A stretch of 64,000 bases of DNA from an uncultured Eubacteriales bacterium (GTDB taxonomy: Bacteria > Bacillota > Clostridia > Peptostreptococcales > Anaerovoracaceae), in contig URGK01000003.1 of assembly GCA_900547295.1 (NCBI GenBank), positions 1 through 64,000 on the forward strand, given 5' to 3'. Below the pieces are notes generated by a model. The model saw nothing but the letters and a program-made list of their open reading frames with translations, was not told the origin of the DNA and searched no databases. The position numbers and the translations under genes were made by a program. Below are positions 8,593 through 16,610 of the stretch, piece by piece (positions within the stretch are counted from its first letter, which is position 1; each line of letters begins with the position of its first letter).

Positions 8593-8848
8593 TGTGAAAA
8601 AAATGAAGCGGAGCGCCGCTTTTGAGATACAGCCCGATGCCCTCCTTTGAAAGCATACTGTTGTCCTCGCGGAGCATATACCCCTTGTTGGTAACGGCGT
8701 CAATGCTGTAGCCCTCGTTTTGAAGCGCGCGCATTGCCTTTCATACCGCTGTTCTCGAAACTTTCAGAGAGTCGGCCATTTTTTCGCCTGACAGAAAACT
8801 GCCTCTGTTTTCTTCAAGCAGCTTTAATACGTTGTTTTTTACAGACAT
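8593..8848 (-). pseudogene. birA: N-terminal remnant of birA (biotin protein ligase/repressor) with an in-frame TGA
   Basis: The reading frame from ATG at 8848 gives MSVKNNVLKLLEENRGSF, then LSGEKMADSLKVSRTAV, a stop, and KAMRALQNEGYSIDAVTNKG. This is the winged-helix domain of Gram-positive BirA, where SRTAVWK is conserved, so the TGA at 8743-8741 replaces the Trp codon TGG. The catalytic biotin ligase and C-terminal domains are absent, being replaced at about residue 85 by transposase sequence. It is therefore non-functional as a ligase. A functional biotin ligase should exist elsewhere in the genome. Confidence 0.8.
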
Positions 8849-8898
8849 AAGTTTAACCTTCCTTTATATTTCATATATTAACTGTTTTTAACCTTGAG

Positions 8899-8914
8899 GT
8901 CAAATGAATTTGAC
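8899..8914. promoter_or_regulatory. Inverted repeat GTCAAATGAATTTGAC upstream of the birA remnant
   Basis: A perfect 7-bp inverted repeat with a 2-base centre, 51 bases upstream of the birA start. It may be an operator. Nothing else supports this. The rest of 8849-9156 is AT-rich with no gene that I can see. Confidence 0.3.
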
Positions 8915-9156
8915 GCGGACGCCGTCAGACTGCCGGAGATGAAAAATAATATGTATATATTTTTGATAATATTATTTCCGGAATATAGTGCATTGTGATT
9001 AAAAAATGATAGAATATAGAAGTATATTGTAATTCATACCAATTTTACATACAGAGTGTCACAGGGCGGTAAACAGGTGGCATATGCGAGTTGCAATATA
9101 TCAGACATACAGTTATAAGCAGGTCAAACATATTTTACATAGAGGAGCAGGTTCTA

Positions 9157-9645
9157 ATGGAAAAAGAAAAAACTACGGCAGTAACTGAAGAAGCCGCAGT
9201 AAATACTGCAGAGACAGTATAGGGGATTAAAGACGAATTCGGAGTAATCGCAAAGGAAACCAAGGTCACAGGCAATATAAAGACTGACGGACATATTGTA
9301 ATTGAAGGCAGTGTCAGAGGCAATATTACAGCCAAGGGCAATGTGGTTGTATTAGGCAGTGTTTCGGGCAATATCAGCTGCAACAATCTCATGCTTCAGC
9401 AGGGAAATCTTGTAAACACAGAGATAACGGCGACAGGACACGTTGCTGTCGAAAACGGTATTAAAGTTGAGGGCAAAATCAAATGCAGGAGTATATCTAT
9501 ATACGGTGAGGTAAACGGAGAGGTTGAGGCTGAGGAAGCTGCTGAGACAGGACCGCAGGCTGTTCTTTCAGGAAGCATAACTGCAGGAACCTTAGGAATA
9601 CAGTTTGGCGCCAAAGTATCGGCGACTATGAAAATAGCAGAATAA
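9157..9645 (+). pseudogene. Bactofilin gene interrupted by an in-frame amber codon
   Basis: From ATG at 9157 (site AGAGGAG upstream) the frame runs 21 codons, meets TAG at 9220-9222, then continues uninterrupted to 9645. The downstream part has the bactofilin (DUF583) beta-helix: TKVTGNIKTDGHIVIEGSVR, GNITAKGNVVVLG, and repeated G-I/V turns. Bactofilins polymerise into cytoskeletal filaments that help shape cells. Its place directly before mreB fits. The disordered N-terminus precedes the stop, so re-initiation at a downstream GTG or ATG could still yield a core. A sequencing error, a recent nonsense mutation or readthrough are the options. Confidence 0.8.
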
Positions 9646-9647
9646 GG

Positions 9648-9669
9648 CAGGCTCATAACCTGTTTTTTT
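9648..9669 (+). terminator. Weak terminator after the bactofilin frame
   Basis: GCAGG/CCTGT hairpin with a 7-base loop and a run of seven T. The stem is short, so the call is tentative. Confidence 0.45.
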
Positions 9670-9720
9670 AGTGCCTTAAATGTAAATTGAATGAAAAGTA
9701 TGTGATAATTGAAAATTAGT

Positions 9721-9749
9721 TTGAAATAACTGTACTTTTTATATATAAT
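9721..9749 (+). promoter_or_regulatory. Sigma-70-type promoter of mreB
   Basis: TTGAAA, a 17-base spacer and TATAAT, about 108 bases before the mreB start. The leader contains CTGTAAA and TTTACAG arms that could pair. Confidence 0.7.
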
Positions 9750-9856
9750 ATTAAGGGTAACTGTAAATCATAAATTATGAAGAACAATATTAGAATAAAT
9801 GACCGTTTACAGGGCTTTAAATAAATCGAAAAAATTTTGTAGAAGGAGAGATTAAT

Positions 9857-10879
9857 ATGGCATTTACAGAAGAAGTTGGCATAGACCTTGGGACCGCGAA
9901 CGTCCTGGTGTATATAAAGGGTAAGGGGATTGTTTTAAACGAGCCCTCAGTAGTTGCAATCAACAGAGATACAGATGAGATACTTGCGGTAGGCGAAGAA
10001 GCCAGACTGATGCTGGGAAGAACTCCTGCCAACATCATTGCGGTAAGACCTCTCAGAGACGGCGTTATCTCAGACTATGACGTTACTGAGAGAATGCTCA
10101 AATACTTCATCAGAAAGAGCTGCGGCACAGGCAGATTTTTCAGACCTAAAATCATGGTATGCGTGCCTAGCGGTGTTACCGAGGTTGAGAAGAGAGCAGT
10201 AAGAGAAGCAGCCACACAGGCAGGCGGCAAGACAGTATATCTGATGGAAGAGCCGGTTGCTGCTGCTATAGGCGCAGGTATTGATATTTCCAAGCCTGAC
10301 GGAACTATGGTTATAGATATAGGCGGCGGTACTACAGACATTGCCGTTATCTCACTTGGCGGTATCGTTGCCAGCGAGTCAATCAAGATGGCCGGAGATA
10401 AATTCGACGATCATATTGTAAGATATATGGCCAAGGAGCACAATCTATATATAGGTGAGCGTACAGCTGAGGAACTCAAAAGGAACATCGGTACGGCTTA
10501 TCCGAGAGAAGAAAGCATTACTATGGAGTGCAGAGGCAGAGACAGAGTAACAGGTCTTCCTAAGACCGTAGAGATAACCTCCGAGGAAATGATGAACGCA
10601 CTCAAAGAGCCTCTTGACGCTATAGTAGAGGCTGTTCACATCGTGCTTGAGCAGACTCCTCCTGAGCTTGCTGCCGATATCAGCACAAGCGGTATTACAA
10701 TTACAGGCGGCGGAGCGCTTCTTTACGGTATAGATAAGAGAATACAGGAGTCAATAGGCATTGAAGTTAAAATTGCCGAGGACCCTAAAGAATGTGTTGC
10801 AAAGGGAACAGGCGAATCCTTAGAAGAAATCGAAAAGCTTGAAAACAATGCAATGAACAAGAGAAAAGCATATATCTAG
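9857..10879 (+). CDS. mreB: Rod shape-determining protein MreB (actin homologue)
   Basis: 340 residues, the usual MreB/Mbl length. The actin-fold nucleotide-binding motifs are present: phosphate 1 IDLGTANVLVY, phosphate 2 MVIDIGGGTTDIAVIS (about residues 155-170) and adenosine motif ITITGGGALLYG (about 280-291). It forms membrane-bound filaments that guide lateral wall synthesis. AAGGAGAG precedes the ATG. It has its own promoter and is followed by a terminator. Whether it is MreB or the Mbl paralogue cannot be decided; mreC and mreD are not adjacent, which favours an Mbl-like stand-alone copy. Confidence 0.92.
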   Translation: MAFTEEVGIDLGTANVLVYIKGKGIVLNEPSVVAINRDTDEILAVGEEARLMLGRTPANIIAVRPLRDGVISDYDVTERMLKYFIRKSCGTGRFFRPKIMVCVPSGVTEVEKRAVREAATQAGGKTVYLMEEPVAAAIGAGIDISKPDGTMVIDIGGGTTDIAVISLGGIVASESIKMAGDKFDDHIVRYMAKEHNLYIGERTAEELKRNIGTAYPREESITMECRGRDRVTGLPKTVEITSEEMMNALKEPLDAIVEAVHIVLEQTPPELAADISTSGITITGGGALLYGIDKRIQESIGIEVKIAEDPKECVAKGTGESLEEIEKLENNAMNKRKAYI

Positions 10880-10908
10880 AAAAAAGCTCTCGTTAAGAGA
10901 GCTTTTTT
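10880..10908 (+). terminator. Intrinsic terminator after mreB
   Basis: GCTCTC/GAGAGC stem with a 5-base loop, flanked by A6 and T6. Confidence 0.9.
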
Positions 10909-10925
10909 AAAAAACAGGAGTAAAA

Positions 10926-12071
10926 ATGAAATTAGAACTTATAGCTACGGCAACTTTCGGACTTGAGGCTGTAGTAAAGCGTGAAATAGAGGCGCTTGGC
11001 TACAAGATAATCAGGTCGGAGGACGCCAAGATAACATATATGGGAGATGAGCGCGCAATAGCCAGGTCAAACCTGTGGCTTCGCAGCGCCGACAGAGTTC
11101 TTCTCAAAATGGGAGAATTCAAGGCTCTGGAATTTGAGGACCTGTTTCAGCAGACCAAGGCTATTGCATGGGAGGATATAATTCCTGCAGACGGCAAATT
11201 CACAGTCACAGGAACCTCTGTCAAATCCAAGCTTCACAGCGTGCCTGCGTGCCAGAGCATAGTCAAAAAGGCCATAGTCGAAAGGCTGGGCTCATTTTAC
11301 TGCATTGACCGGTTTGAAGAAACGGGAGCGGAGTACACAGTTAAAGTCACAATACTAAAGGACAGAGTGACTCTTACAATAGACACTTCAGGGACAGGAC
11401 TTCACAAGAGAGGCTACAGAGTCTGTGATGTTGCGGCTCCGATTAAAGAAACTCTTGCCGCGGCTATGGTGCAGCTGTCGTTTTGGAAAGCGGGCAGGCT
11501 GCTGGTGGATCCGTGCTGCGGTTCGGGCACCATACCTATTGAGGCTGCAATGATAGGCAGGAACATAGCGCCGGGACTCAACCGTAAATTTGCATCACAG
11601 GAATGGGACATTATCCCGCCCGAAATCTGGAAAGAAGAACGAAAGGCGGCTTTTGAGGCCATAGATTATGATGCGGACATCAGAATAGAGGCTTCGGATA
11701 TAAGCGGGAGGGCTGTTGAGGCTGCCATTGAAAACGCCGCAGAGGCGGGAGTGGACGACTGCGTAGAATTTAAAAAGATGGATATGGCAAGGCTTACGGC
11801 AGAGGAAGAGGGCGGCATAGTCATAACCAATCCGCCGTATGGAGAGCGTATAGGTGAGAAAAAACAGATAGAAGCCATTTACAGTGCATACAATGAATTT
11901 TACAGAAAAAATCCCACATGGTCGCTGTTTATGGTTACAACAGATAAAGAGGTCGAAAACAAAATTTTCGGCAGGCCTGCGGACAGAAGACGCAAGCTGT
12001 ATAACGGCAGACTGGAAGTGTGCTACTATCAGTTCCACGGTCAGAAGCCGGGCAGGAAACAAGAGAAATAA
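10926..12071 (+). CDS. THUMP-domain class I RNA guanine-N2 methyltransferase (RlmL/RlmK N-terminal type)
   Basis: 381 residues. A ferredoxin-like plus THUMP RNA-binding region spans about residues 1-155, followed by a Rossmann methyltransferase with SAM loop DPCCGSGTIPIEAA (about 196-209) and catalytic motif IVITNPPYGERIG (about 300-312). The NPPY motif marks N-methylation of a base, here most likely a guanine N2 of 23S rRNA, by similarity to the YpsC/RlmL group. It starts just beyond the mreB terminator and runs into the arginine cluster with only 18 bases between, so it is probably the first gene of that transcript. Confidence 0.88.
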   Translation: MKLELIATATFGLEAVVKREIEALGYKIIRSEDAKITYMGDERAIARSNLWLRSADRVLLKMGEFKALEFEDLFQQTKAIAWEDIIPADGKFTVTGTSVKSKLHSVPACQSIVKKAIVERLGSFYCIDRFEETGAEYTVKVTILKDRVTLTIDTSGTGLHKRGYRVCDVAAPIKETLAAAMVQLSFWKAGRLLVDPCCGSGTIPIEAAMIGRNIAPGLNRKFASQEWDIIPPEIWKEERKAAFEAIDYDADIRIEASDISGRAVEAAIENAAEAGVDDCVEFKKMDMARLTAEEEGGIVITNPPYGERIGEKKQIEAIYSAYNEFYRKNPTWSLFMVTTDKEVENKIFGRPADRRRKLYNGRLEVCYYQFHGQKPGRKQEK

Positions 12072-12089
12072 AAGCAAAGGAGAAAAGCT

Positions 12090-13085
12090 ATGGCAGTAAA
12101 TTTAAAGGGAAGAAACTTTTTAACACTAATGGATTTTACACCGGAGGAAATCAGATATATGCTGGATCTTGCTCACGACCTTAAATCAAAAAAGAGAGCA
12201 GGAATAAGAAACGAAGTATTAAAGGGCAAGAATATAGTTCTGCTGTTTGAAAAAACCTCCACAAGAACAAGATGCTCATTTGAGGTTGCCTGCCTTGACG
12301 AGGGCGCTCATGTGACATTTCTTGACTCAAAATCCTCGCAGATGGGCAAAAAAGAGTCTATTGCTGATACAGCAAAGGTACTGGGCAGATTTTATGACGG
12401 TATCGAATACAGAGGCTTCAGCCAGGAGGTTGTAGAGGAGCTTGCCGCAAATGCGGGAGTGCCTGTATGGAACGGCCTTACAGATGTTGACCACCCTACA
12501 CAGATACTTGCGGATATGCTTACAATAGAGGAGCACATTGCAAAGCCTCTTTCCAAGGTCAAGGTTGTATTTGTAGGCGATGTCAGAAACAATATGGCTT
12601 ATGCGTGGATGTACGGCTGCGCCAAAATGGGTATGCACTTTGTGGCATATGGTCCTAAGGAGCTGGCTGATCAGGTTGACAGTGATGTGCTTGCAAGAGC
12701 GCGCGCCGTTGCCGAAACCACAGGCGCGGTTATCGAGGTGAGCACAGATGAAGCCTGCCTCAAAGGAGCAGACGTAATTTATACGGATATATGGGCTTCA
12801 ATGGGTGAAGAGGATCAGATACCTGAGAGAGTAAAGCTTCTTACGCCTTACAAGGTTACAGGAGAAATGATGGACAGGACCGAAAACCCTGACGCCATAT
12901 TCCTGCACTGCCTGCCATCTTTCCATAACTTTGAGACAACCATGGCAAAAGAGCAGATGGAGCTGGGATATGATATCAGAGAGGTGACTGACGAGGTATT
13001 TATGTCAAGACAGTCCAAGGTGTTTGACGAGGCCGAAAACAGAATGCATACAATCAAGGCGGTTATAGTTGCGACAATAGCGTAG
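12090..13085 (+). CDS. arcB: Ornithine carbamoyltransferase
   Basis: 331 residues. The carbamoyl phosphate site STRTR ([15 protein letters not shown], about residue 55), the HPTQ loop ([12 protein letters not shown], about 133) and the HCLPSFH catalytic loop (about 271) are all intact. The enzyme interconverts ornithine plus carbamoyl phosphate with citrulline. Because arginine deiminase and carbamate kinase genes follow directly, the catabolic (ArcB) role is the likelier one. Sequence alone does not separate it from anabolic ArgF, and with argGH elsewhere in the window it may serve both. Confidence 0.93.
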   Translation: MAVNLKGRNFLTLMDFTPEEIRYMLDLAHDLKSKKRAGIRNEVLKGKNIVLLFEKTSTRTRCSFEVACLDEGAHVTFLDSKSSQMGKKESIADTAKVLGRFYDGIEYRGFSQEVVEELAANAGVPVWNGLTDVDHPTQILADMLTIEEHIAKPLSKVKVVFVGDVRNNMAYAWMYGCAKMGMHFVAYGPKELADQVDSDVLARARAVAETTGAVIEVSTDEACLKGADVIYTDIWASMGEEDQIPERVKLLTPYKVTGEMMDRTENPDAIFLHCLPSFHNFETTMAKEQMELGYDIREVTDEVFMSRQSKVFDEAENRMHTIKAVIVATIA

Positions 13086-13108
13086 CTGACAAGGGAGAGG
13101 AGAACATA

Positions 13109-14329
13109 ATGAAGCCGGGAATTCACAATTTTTCGGAGATAGGAAAGCTTAACAAGGTGCTGCTGCACAGACTGGGAGATGAGGTTGAGGGACTTGTTCC
13201 CGACAATTTTGAGAGATTGCTGTTTGACGATATACCCTATCTCAAGGTGGCGCAGCAGGAGCACGACAGATTTGCGCAGCTTCTGAGAGACAACGGCGTT
13301 GAGGTGGTGTACTACCTTGACGAAACCGCCAAGGCCCTCGAAAAGCCGGGTGTCAAGAGCAAATTCATCAAAGAGTTTCTCGATGCAAGTCATATATATT
13401 CGCAGGGGGTATACGAGGAGCTGTCGGAGTATCTTGAAAATATGTCTGCCTATGATGTGGTAAGCAAGGCCATAGCAGGGATTAAAAAGGGAGAAATAGC
13501 TGACATTAAGCATAAATCTCTGGCAGACTATATATCAGTATCTTATCCGTACTATACAGATCCTATGCCTAATCTGTATTTTACAAGAGATCCCGGTGCC
13601 TGCATCGGAAGCGGCATTAATATTCATCATATGAGCACGCAGGCTAGAAGACGTGAGCCGCTGCTGCTCAAATATATGTATATGTACAATGATGATTTTA
13701 CAACCGACAGAGAGCATATATGGTATGACTATAATGATGAGTTTTCAATCGAGGGCGGCGATGTGCTGGTGCTTTCAAAGGATACCGTGGCTATCGGACT
13801 TTCCCAGCGCACCACTGTTTCGGGCATTGAGAGATTTTCAAAAAATCTTCTTTCAGGCTCCGATTTTAAAAAGATAATCGTATTTGACATTCCAAAATGC
13901 AGGGCGTTTATGCATCTTGATACTGTGTTCACTATGGTGGACTACGACAAATTCACCATACATCACGAAATAGAGGACCCTCTGCATCTGTTTGAAATAT
14001 CCCTTGACAGGCAGGGCGAGGTAAAGGTAAGGTCAGTAACGGACAGCCTTACAAACCTTTTGAAGCTGGAGCTTTCACTGCCTGCCGTAGAGCTTATCAG
14101 ATGTGGCGGCGAAGACCTTATGGCTGCGCAGCGTGAGCAGTGGAATGACGGTTCAAACACTCTCTGCATAGCGCCGGGCAAGGTCGTTACCTATGAGAGA
14201 AATTATGTGACAAATGATATTCTTGACAAAAAAGGGCTGACAGTGCTTACAGTTCCGTCGGCAGAGCTGTCAAGAGGCAGGGGCGGTCCGAGATGTATGT
14301 CGTGCCCTGTAAACAGAGATGATCTGTAA
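13109..14329 (+). CDS. arcA: Arginine deiminase
   Basis: 406 residues, full length. Conserved blocks are LYFTRDPGACIG (about 157-168), the histidine-containing FDIPKCRAFMHLDTVFTM, the EGGD segment and the C-terminal catalytic cysteine in GGPRCMSCPVNRDD. It hydrolyses arginine to citrulline and ammonia in the cytoplasm. The ATG follows GGGAGAGGAG, 23 bases after the carbamoyltransferase. No ArcD arginine/ornithine antiporter gene is in the cluster, so that function must be encoded elsewhere. Confidence 0.95.
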   Translation: MKPGIHNFSEIGKLNKVLLHRLGDEVEGLVPDNFERLLFDDIPYLKVAQQEHDRFAQLLRDNGVEVVYYLDETAKALEKPGVKSKFIKEFLDASHIYSQGVYEELSEYLENMSAYDVVSKAIAGIKKGEIADIKHKSLADYISVSYPYYTDPMPNLYFTRDPGACIGSGINIHHMSTQARRREPLLLKYMYMYNDDFTTDREHIWYDYNDEFSIEGGDVLVLSKDTVAIGLSQRTTVSGIERFSKNLLSGSDFKKIIVFDIPKCRAFMHLDTVFTMVDYDKFTIHHEIEDPLHLFEISLDRQGEVKVRSVTDSLTNLLKLELSLPAVELIRCGGEDLMAAQREQWNDGSNTLCIAPGKVVTYERNYVTNDILDKKGLTVLTVPSAELSRGRGGPRCMSCPVNRDDL

Positions 14330-14358
14330 TGTATTAATAAAATTAAGGAGTTTGAGAT

Positions 14359-15303
14359 ATGGCGTCTAAAATAGTAATTGCACTGGGAGGAAATGCTCTG
14401 CAGTCGGGAAACGGTCCCGCAACGGCAGAGGCGCAGCTTGAGGTTGTAAGGAAGACCTGTGAGCATATAGCGCAGATAAGCGATATGGGCTATGAGCTTG
14501 CCATTGTTCACGGCAACGGCCCTCAGGTGGGAAGAATACTTCTCGCTTCTGAAACGGCCAGAGAGGTGACACCTGCCATGCCGTTTGATGTATGCGGAGC
14601 AATGTCGCAGGGGTACATAGGCTACCATCTGCAGCAGGGATTAAAGCATGCGCTTAACCTTAGAAACAGGGATATACCTGTTGTTACGGTTGCAACACAG
14701 GTTATAGTTGAGGAAAACGATCCTGCATTTGATGACCCGACCAAGCCTATCGGTCCTTTTTATACCGAAAGCGAAGCCAGAGCCATTGTAAAAGAAAAGG
14801 GCTATATTATGAAAGAGGACTCAGGCAGAGGCTGGAGAAGAGTTGTGGCATCACCTGTACCAAGGAGAATAGTTGAGATAGATGCTGTCAGACATCTGTG
14901 GGACTCAAGTATTGTAATTACCTGCGGAGGAGGAGGTATACCTGTAGTCGAAAAACCTGACGGTACAATCGAGGGCACAGAGGCTGTAATAGACAAGGAT
15001 TTTGCAGCGGAGCTTTTAGCCGAGCAGGTGGATGCGGATGTCCTTATGATACTTACAGAGGTTGAGAGAGTTTCACTTAATTTCAATACGCCGGAACAGA
15101 GGGATCTTTCAGCGCTTAATCTTGCAGATGCCGCAAGGTACTGCGAAGAGGGACATTTTGCAGCGGGGAGTATGCTGCCCAAGGTTCAGGCCGCAATGAA
15201 ATTTGTAAGAGCAAATCCGTCAAAGCATGCCGTTATAACGTCGCTTGACAAGGCGATAGAAGCATTAAACGGCGAGTCGGGAACCGTTATAACCTATGCG
15301 TAA
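14359..15303 (+). CDS. arcC: Carbamate kinase
   Basis: 314 residues. An amino-acid-kinase fold with N-terminal IVIALGGNALQ, the HGNGPQVGR nucleotide/substrate loop (about 50-58) and a C-terminal half with VITCGGGGIPV and VIDKDFAAELLA. It converts carbamoyl phosphate plus ADP to ATP, ammonia and CO2, the energy-yielding last step of the arginine deiminase pathway. It is co-directional with arcA with a 29-base gap and is followed by a terminator. Confidence 0.95.
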   Translation: MASKIVIALGGNALQSGNGPATAEAQLEVVRKTCEHIAQISDMGYELAIVHGNGPQVGRILLASETAREVTPAMPFDVCGAMSQGYIGYHLQQGLKHALNLRNRDIPVVTVATQVIVEENDPAFDDPTKPIGPFYTESEARAIVKEKGYIMKEDSGRGWRRVVASPVPRRIVEIDAVRHLWDSSIVITCGGGGIPVVEKPDGTIEGTEAVIDKDFAAELLAEQVDADVLMILTEVERVSLNFNTPEQRDLSALNLADAARYCEEGHFAAGSMLPKVQAAMKFVRANPSKHAVITSLDKAIEALNGESGTVITYA

Positions 15304-15324
15304 ATTAATAAATGATTAATTGAG

Positions 15325-15355
15325 ACTGCTCCTTATTCATCGGGGAGCAGTTCTT
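15325..15355 (+). terminator. Intrinsic terminator after arcC
   Basis: ACTGCTCC/GGAGCAGT stem, then a T-rich tail. It separates the arginine deiminase unit from carAB. Confidence 0.75.
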
Positions 15356-15425
15356 GTGTATACAGGCGAAAAATCAAGAAAAAATTAATAAATATTGAAT
15401 GAAACCTGTGAATACAGCTTCTGAT

Positions 15426-15498
15426 GTGAATAATTATAAATAAAATACAAAAAATATTCATCAGCCTTGTTGCATAAATATAATTTGCGGTGTATAAT
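15426..15498 (+). promoter_or_regulatory. carAB promoter with ArgR-like half sites
   Basis: TTGCAT (15470-15475), a 17-base spacer and TATAAT (15493-15498). Upstream are TGAATAATTATAAA and ATATTCATCA, which resemble ArgR box halves (consensus TGAAT-W4-ATTCA). The core TTGCATAAWTAT at the -35 also occurs in the argG promoter. The ArgR assignment is inference. Confidence 0.55.
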
Positions 15499-15527
15499 TA
15501 TATAGAACTACACAAGGGAGGAAAAAG

Positions 15528-16610
15528 ATGAAAGGACTGATTTATTTAGAGGACGGAACTGTATTCAGGGGATATGGCTTCGGATATCCGTGCACCAATG
15601 TGGGAGAGCTGGTGTTCAACACCTCAATGACCGGATATCAGGAGATACTTACCGATCCGTCATACAAAGGACAGATTATAAATATGACTTATCCGCTTAT
15701 AGGAAACTACGGGATTAACAGCCTTGACAACGAGTCTGACAAAATCCACGCGTCAGGCTTCATAGTAAAGGACATTTCGTTAAATCCGTCAAATGCAGCA
15801 AGTGAAAAAAACATAGATGAATGGCTCAGGGAAATGAAAGTTCCGGGGGTTTACGGTGTAGACACAAGACGAATTGCAAAAAAAATCAGAAACGGCGGCA
15901 CAGTAAAGTGTGTTATAACCAACGAAGAAAAAACCGTTTCAGAACTTAAAGAAATATGCGATGCGGCAGAGCTTAGAAACGATCAGATGAAAACCGCAGG
16001 AGTATCGGAATATGAACACATTCCGGGAATGGGCTGCAAAGTGGCAGTACTGGACTTCGGCGTCAAGGCCGGAATAATCGAAAACCTCATAGCAAGGGAC
16101 TGTGATGTTCACATATTCCCGTATGGTACTTCGGCAGAGGAAATAATGAGCATTTCACCTGACGGACTTTTCCTTACAAACGGGCCGGGAGATCCGCAGG
16201 AGGCTGCAGAGGGCATCGAAACCGTAAAAGCTCTTGTCGGCGAGCTTCCGATTTTCGGTGTTTGTATGGGACATCAGGTGCTTGCGCTTGCAATGGGCGG
16301 CAAAACCTACAAGCTCAAATTCGGACACAGGGGCGGCAACCATGGAGTATTTGACAGGGAATCCGGCAGATCTTTCATTGTGGCGCAGAACCACGGCTAT
16401 GCGGTAGACGGCGACTCCCTTATATTCAAGGGTATGGAGATGGTATATATAAATCTTAACGATATGAGCGTTGAGGGCATGAAGCACAGGAGCCTGCCGC
16501 TGTTTTCGGTGCAGTTTCATCCGGAAGCCTGCGCGGGACCTGAGGATACCAATATGCTTTTTGACAAATTTATAGAGATGATGGGGGAAAACAATGCCAA
16601 AGGACAGTAA
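15528..16610 (+). CDS. carA: Carbamoyl-phosphate synthase small (glutaminase) subunit
   Basis: 360 residues. An N-terminal CPSase small domain (YLEDGTVFRGYGFG; NTSMTGYQEILTDPSY) is followed by a class I glutamine amidotransferase: GPGDPQ oxyanion strand, nucleophile Cys in FGVCMGHQ (about 245) and the His/Glu pair in VQFHPEA (about 333). It hydrolyses glutamine and passes ammonia to CarB. AGGGAGG precedes the start. It overlaps carB by 17 bases. Confidence 0.96.
   Translation: MKGLIYLEDGTVFRGYGFGYPCTNVGELVFNTSMTGYQEILTDPSYKGQIINMTYPLIGNYGINSLDNESDKIHASGFIVKDISLNPSNAASEKNIDEWLREMKVPGVYGVDTRRIAKKIRNGGTVKCVITNEEKTVSELKEICDAAELRNDQMKTAGVSEYEHIPGMGCKVAVLDFGVKAGIIENLIARDCDVHIFPYGTSAEEIMSISPDGLFLTNGPGDPQEAAEGIETVKALVGELPIFGVCMGHQVLALAMGGKTYKLKFGHRGGNHGVFDRESGRSFIVAQNHGYAVDGDSLIFKGMEMVYINLNDMSVEGMKHRSLPLFSVQFHPEACAGPEDTNMLFDKFIEMMGENNAKGQ

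Noticed and set aside
8741..9222. Alternative genetic code explaining TGA and TAG inside frames
   Set aside because: Both codons are used as normal stops for other intact genes in the window (for example TGA for recD2 and TAG for mreB), so recoding of the whole code is excluded.
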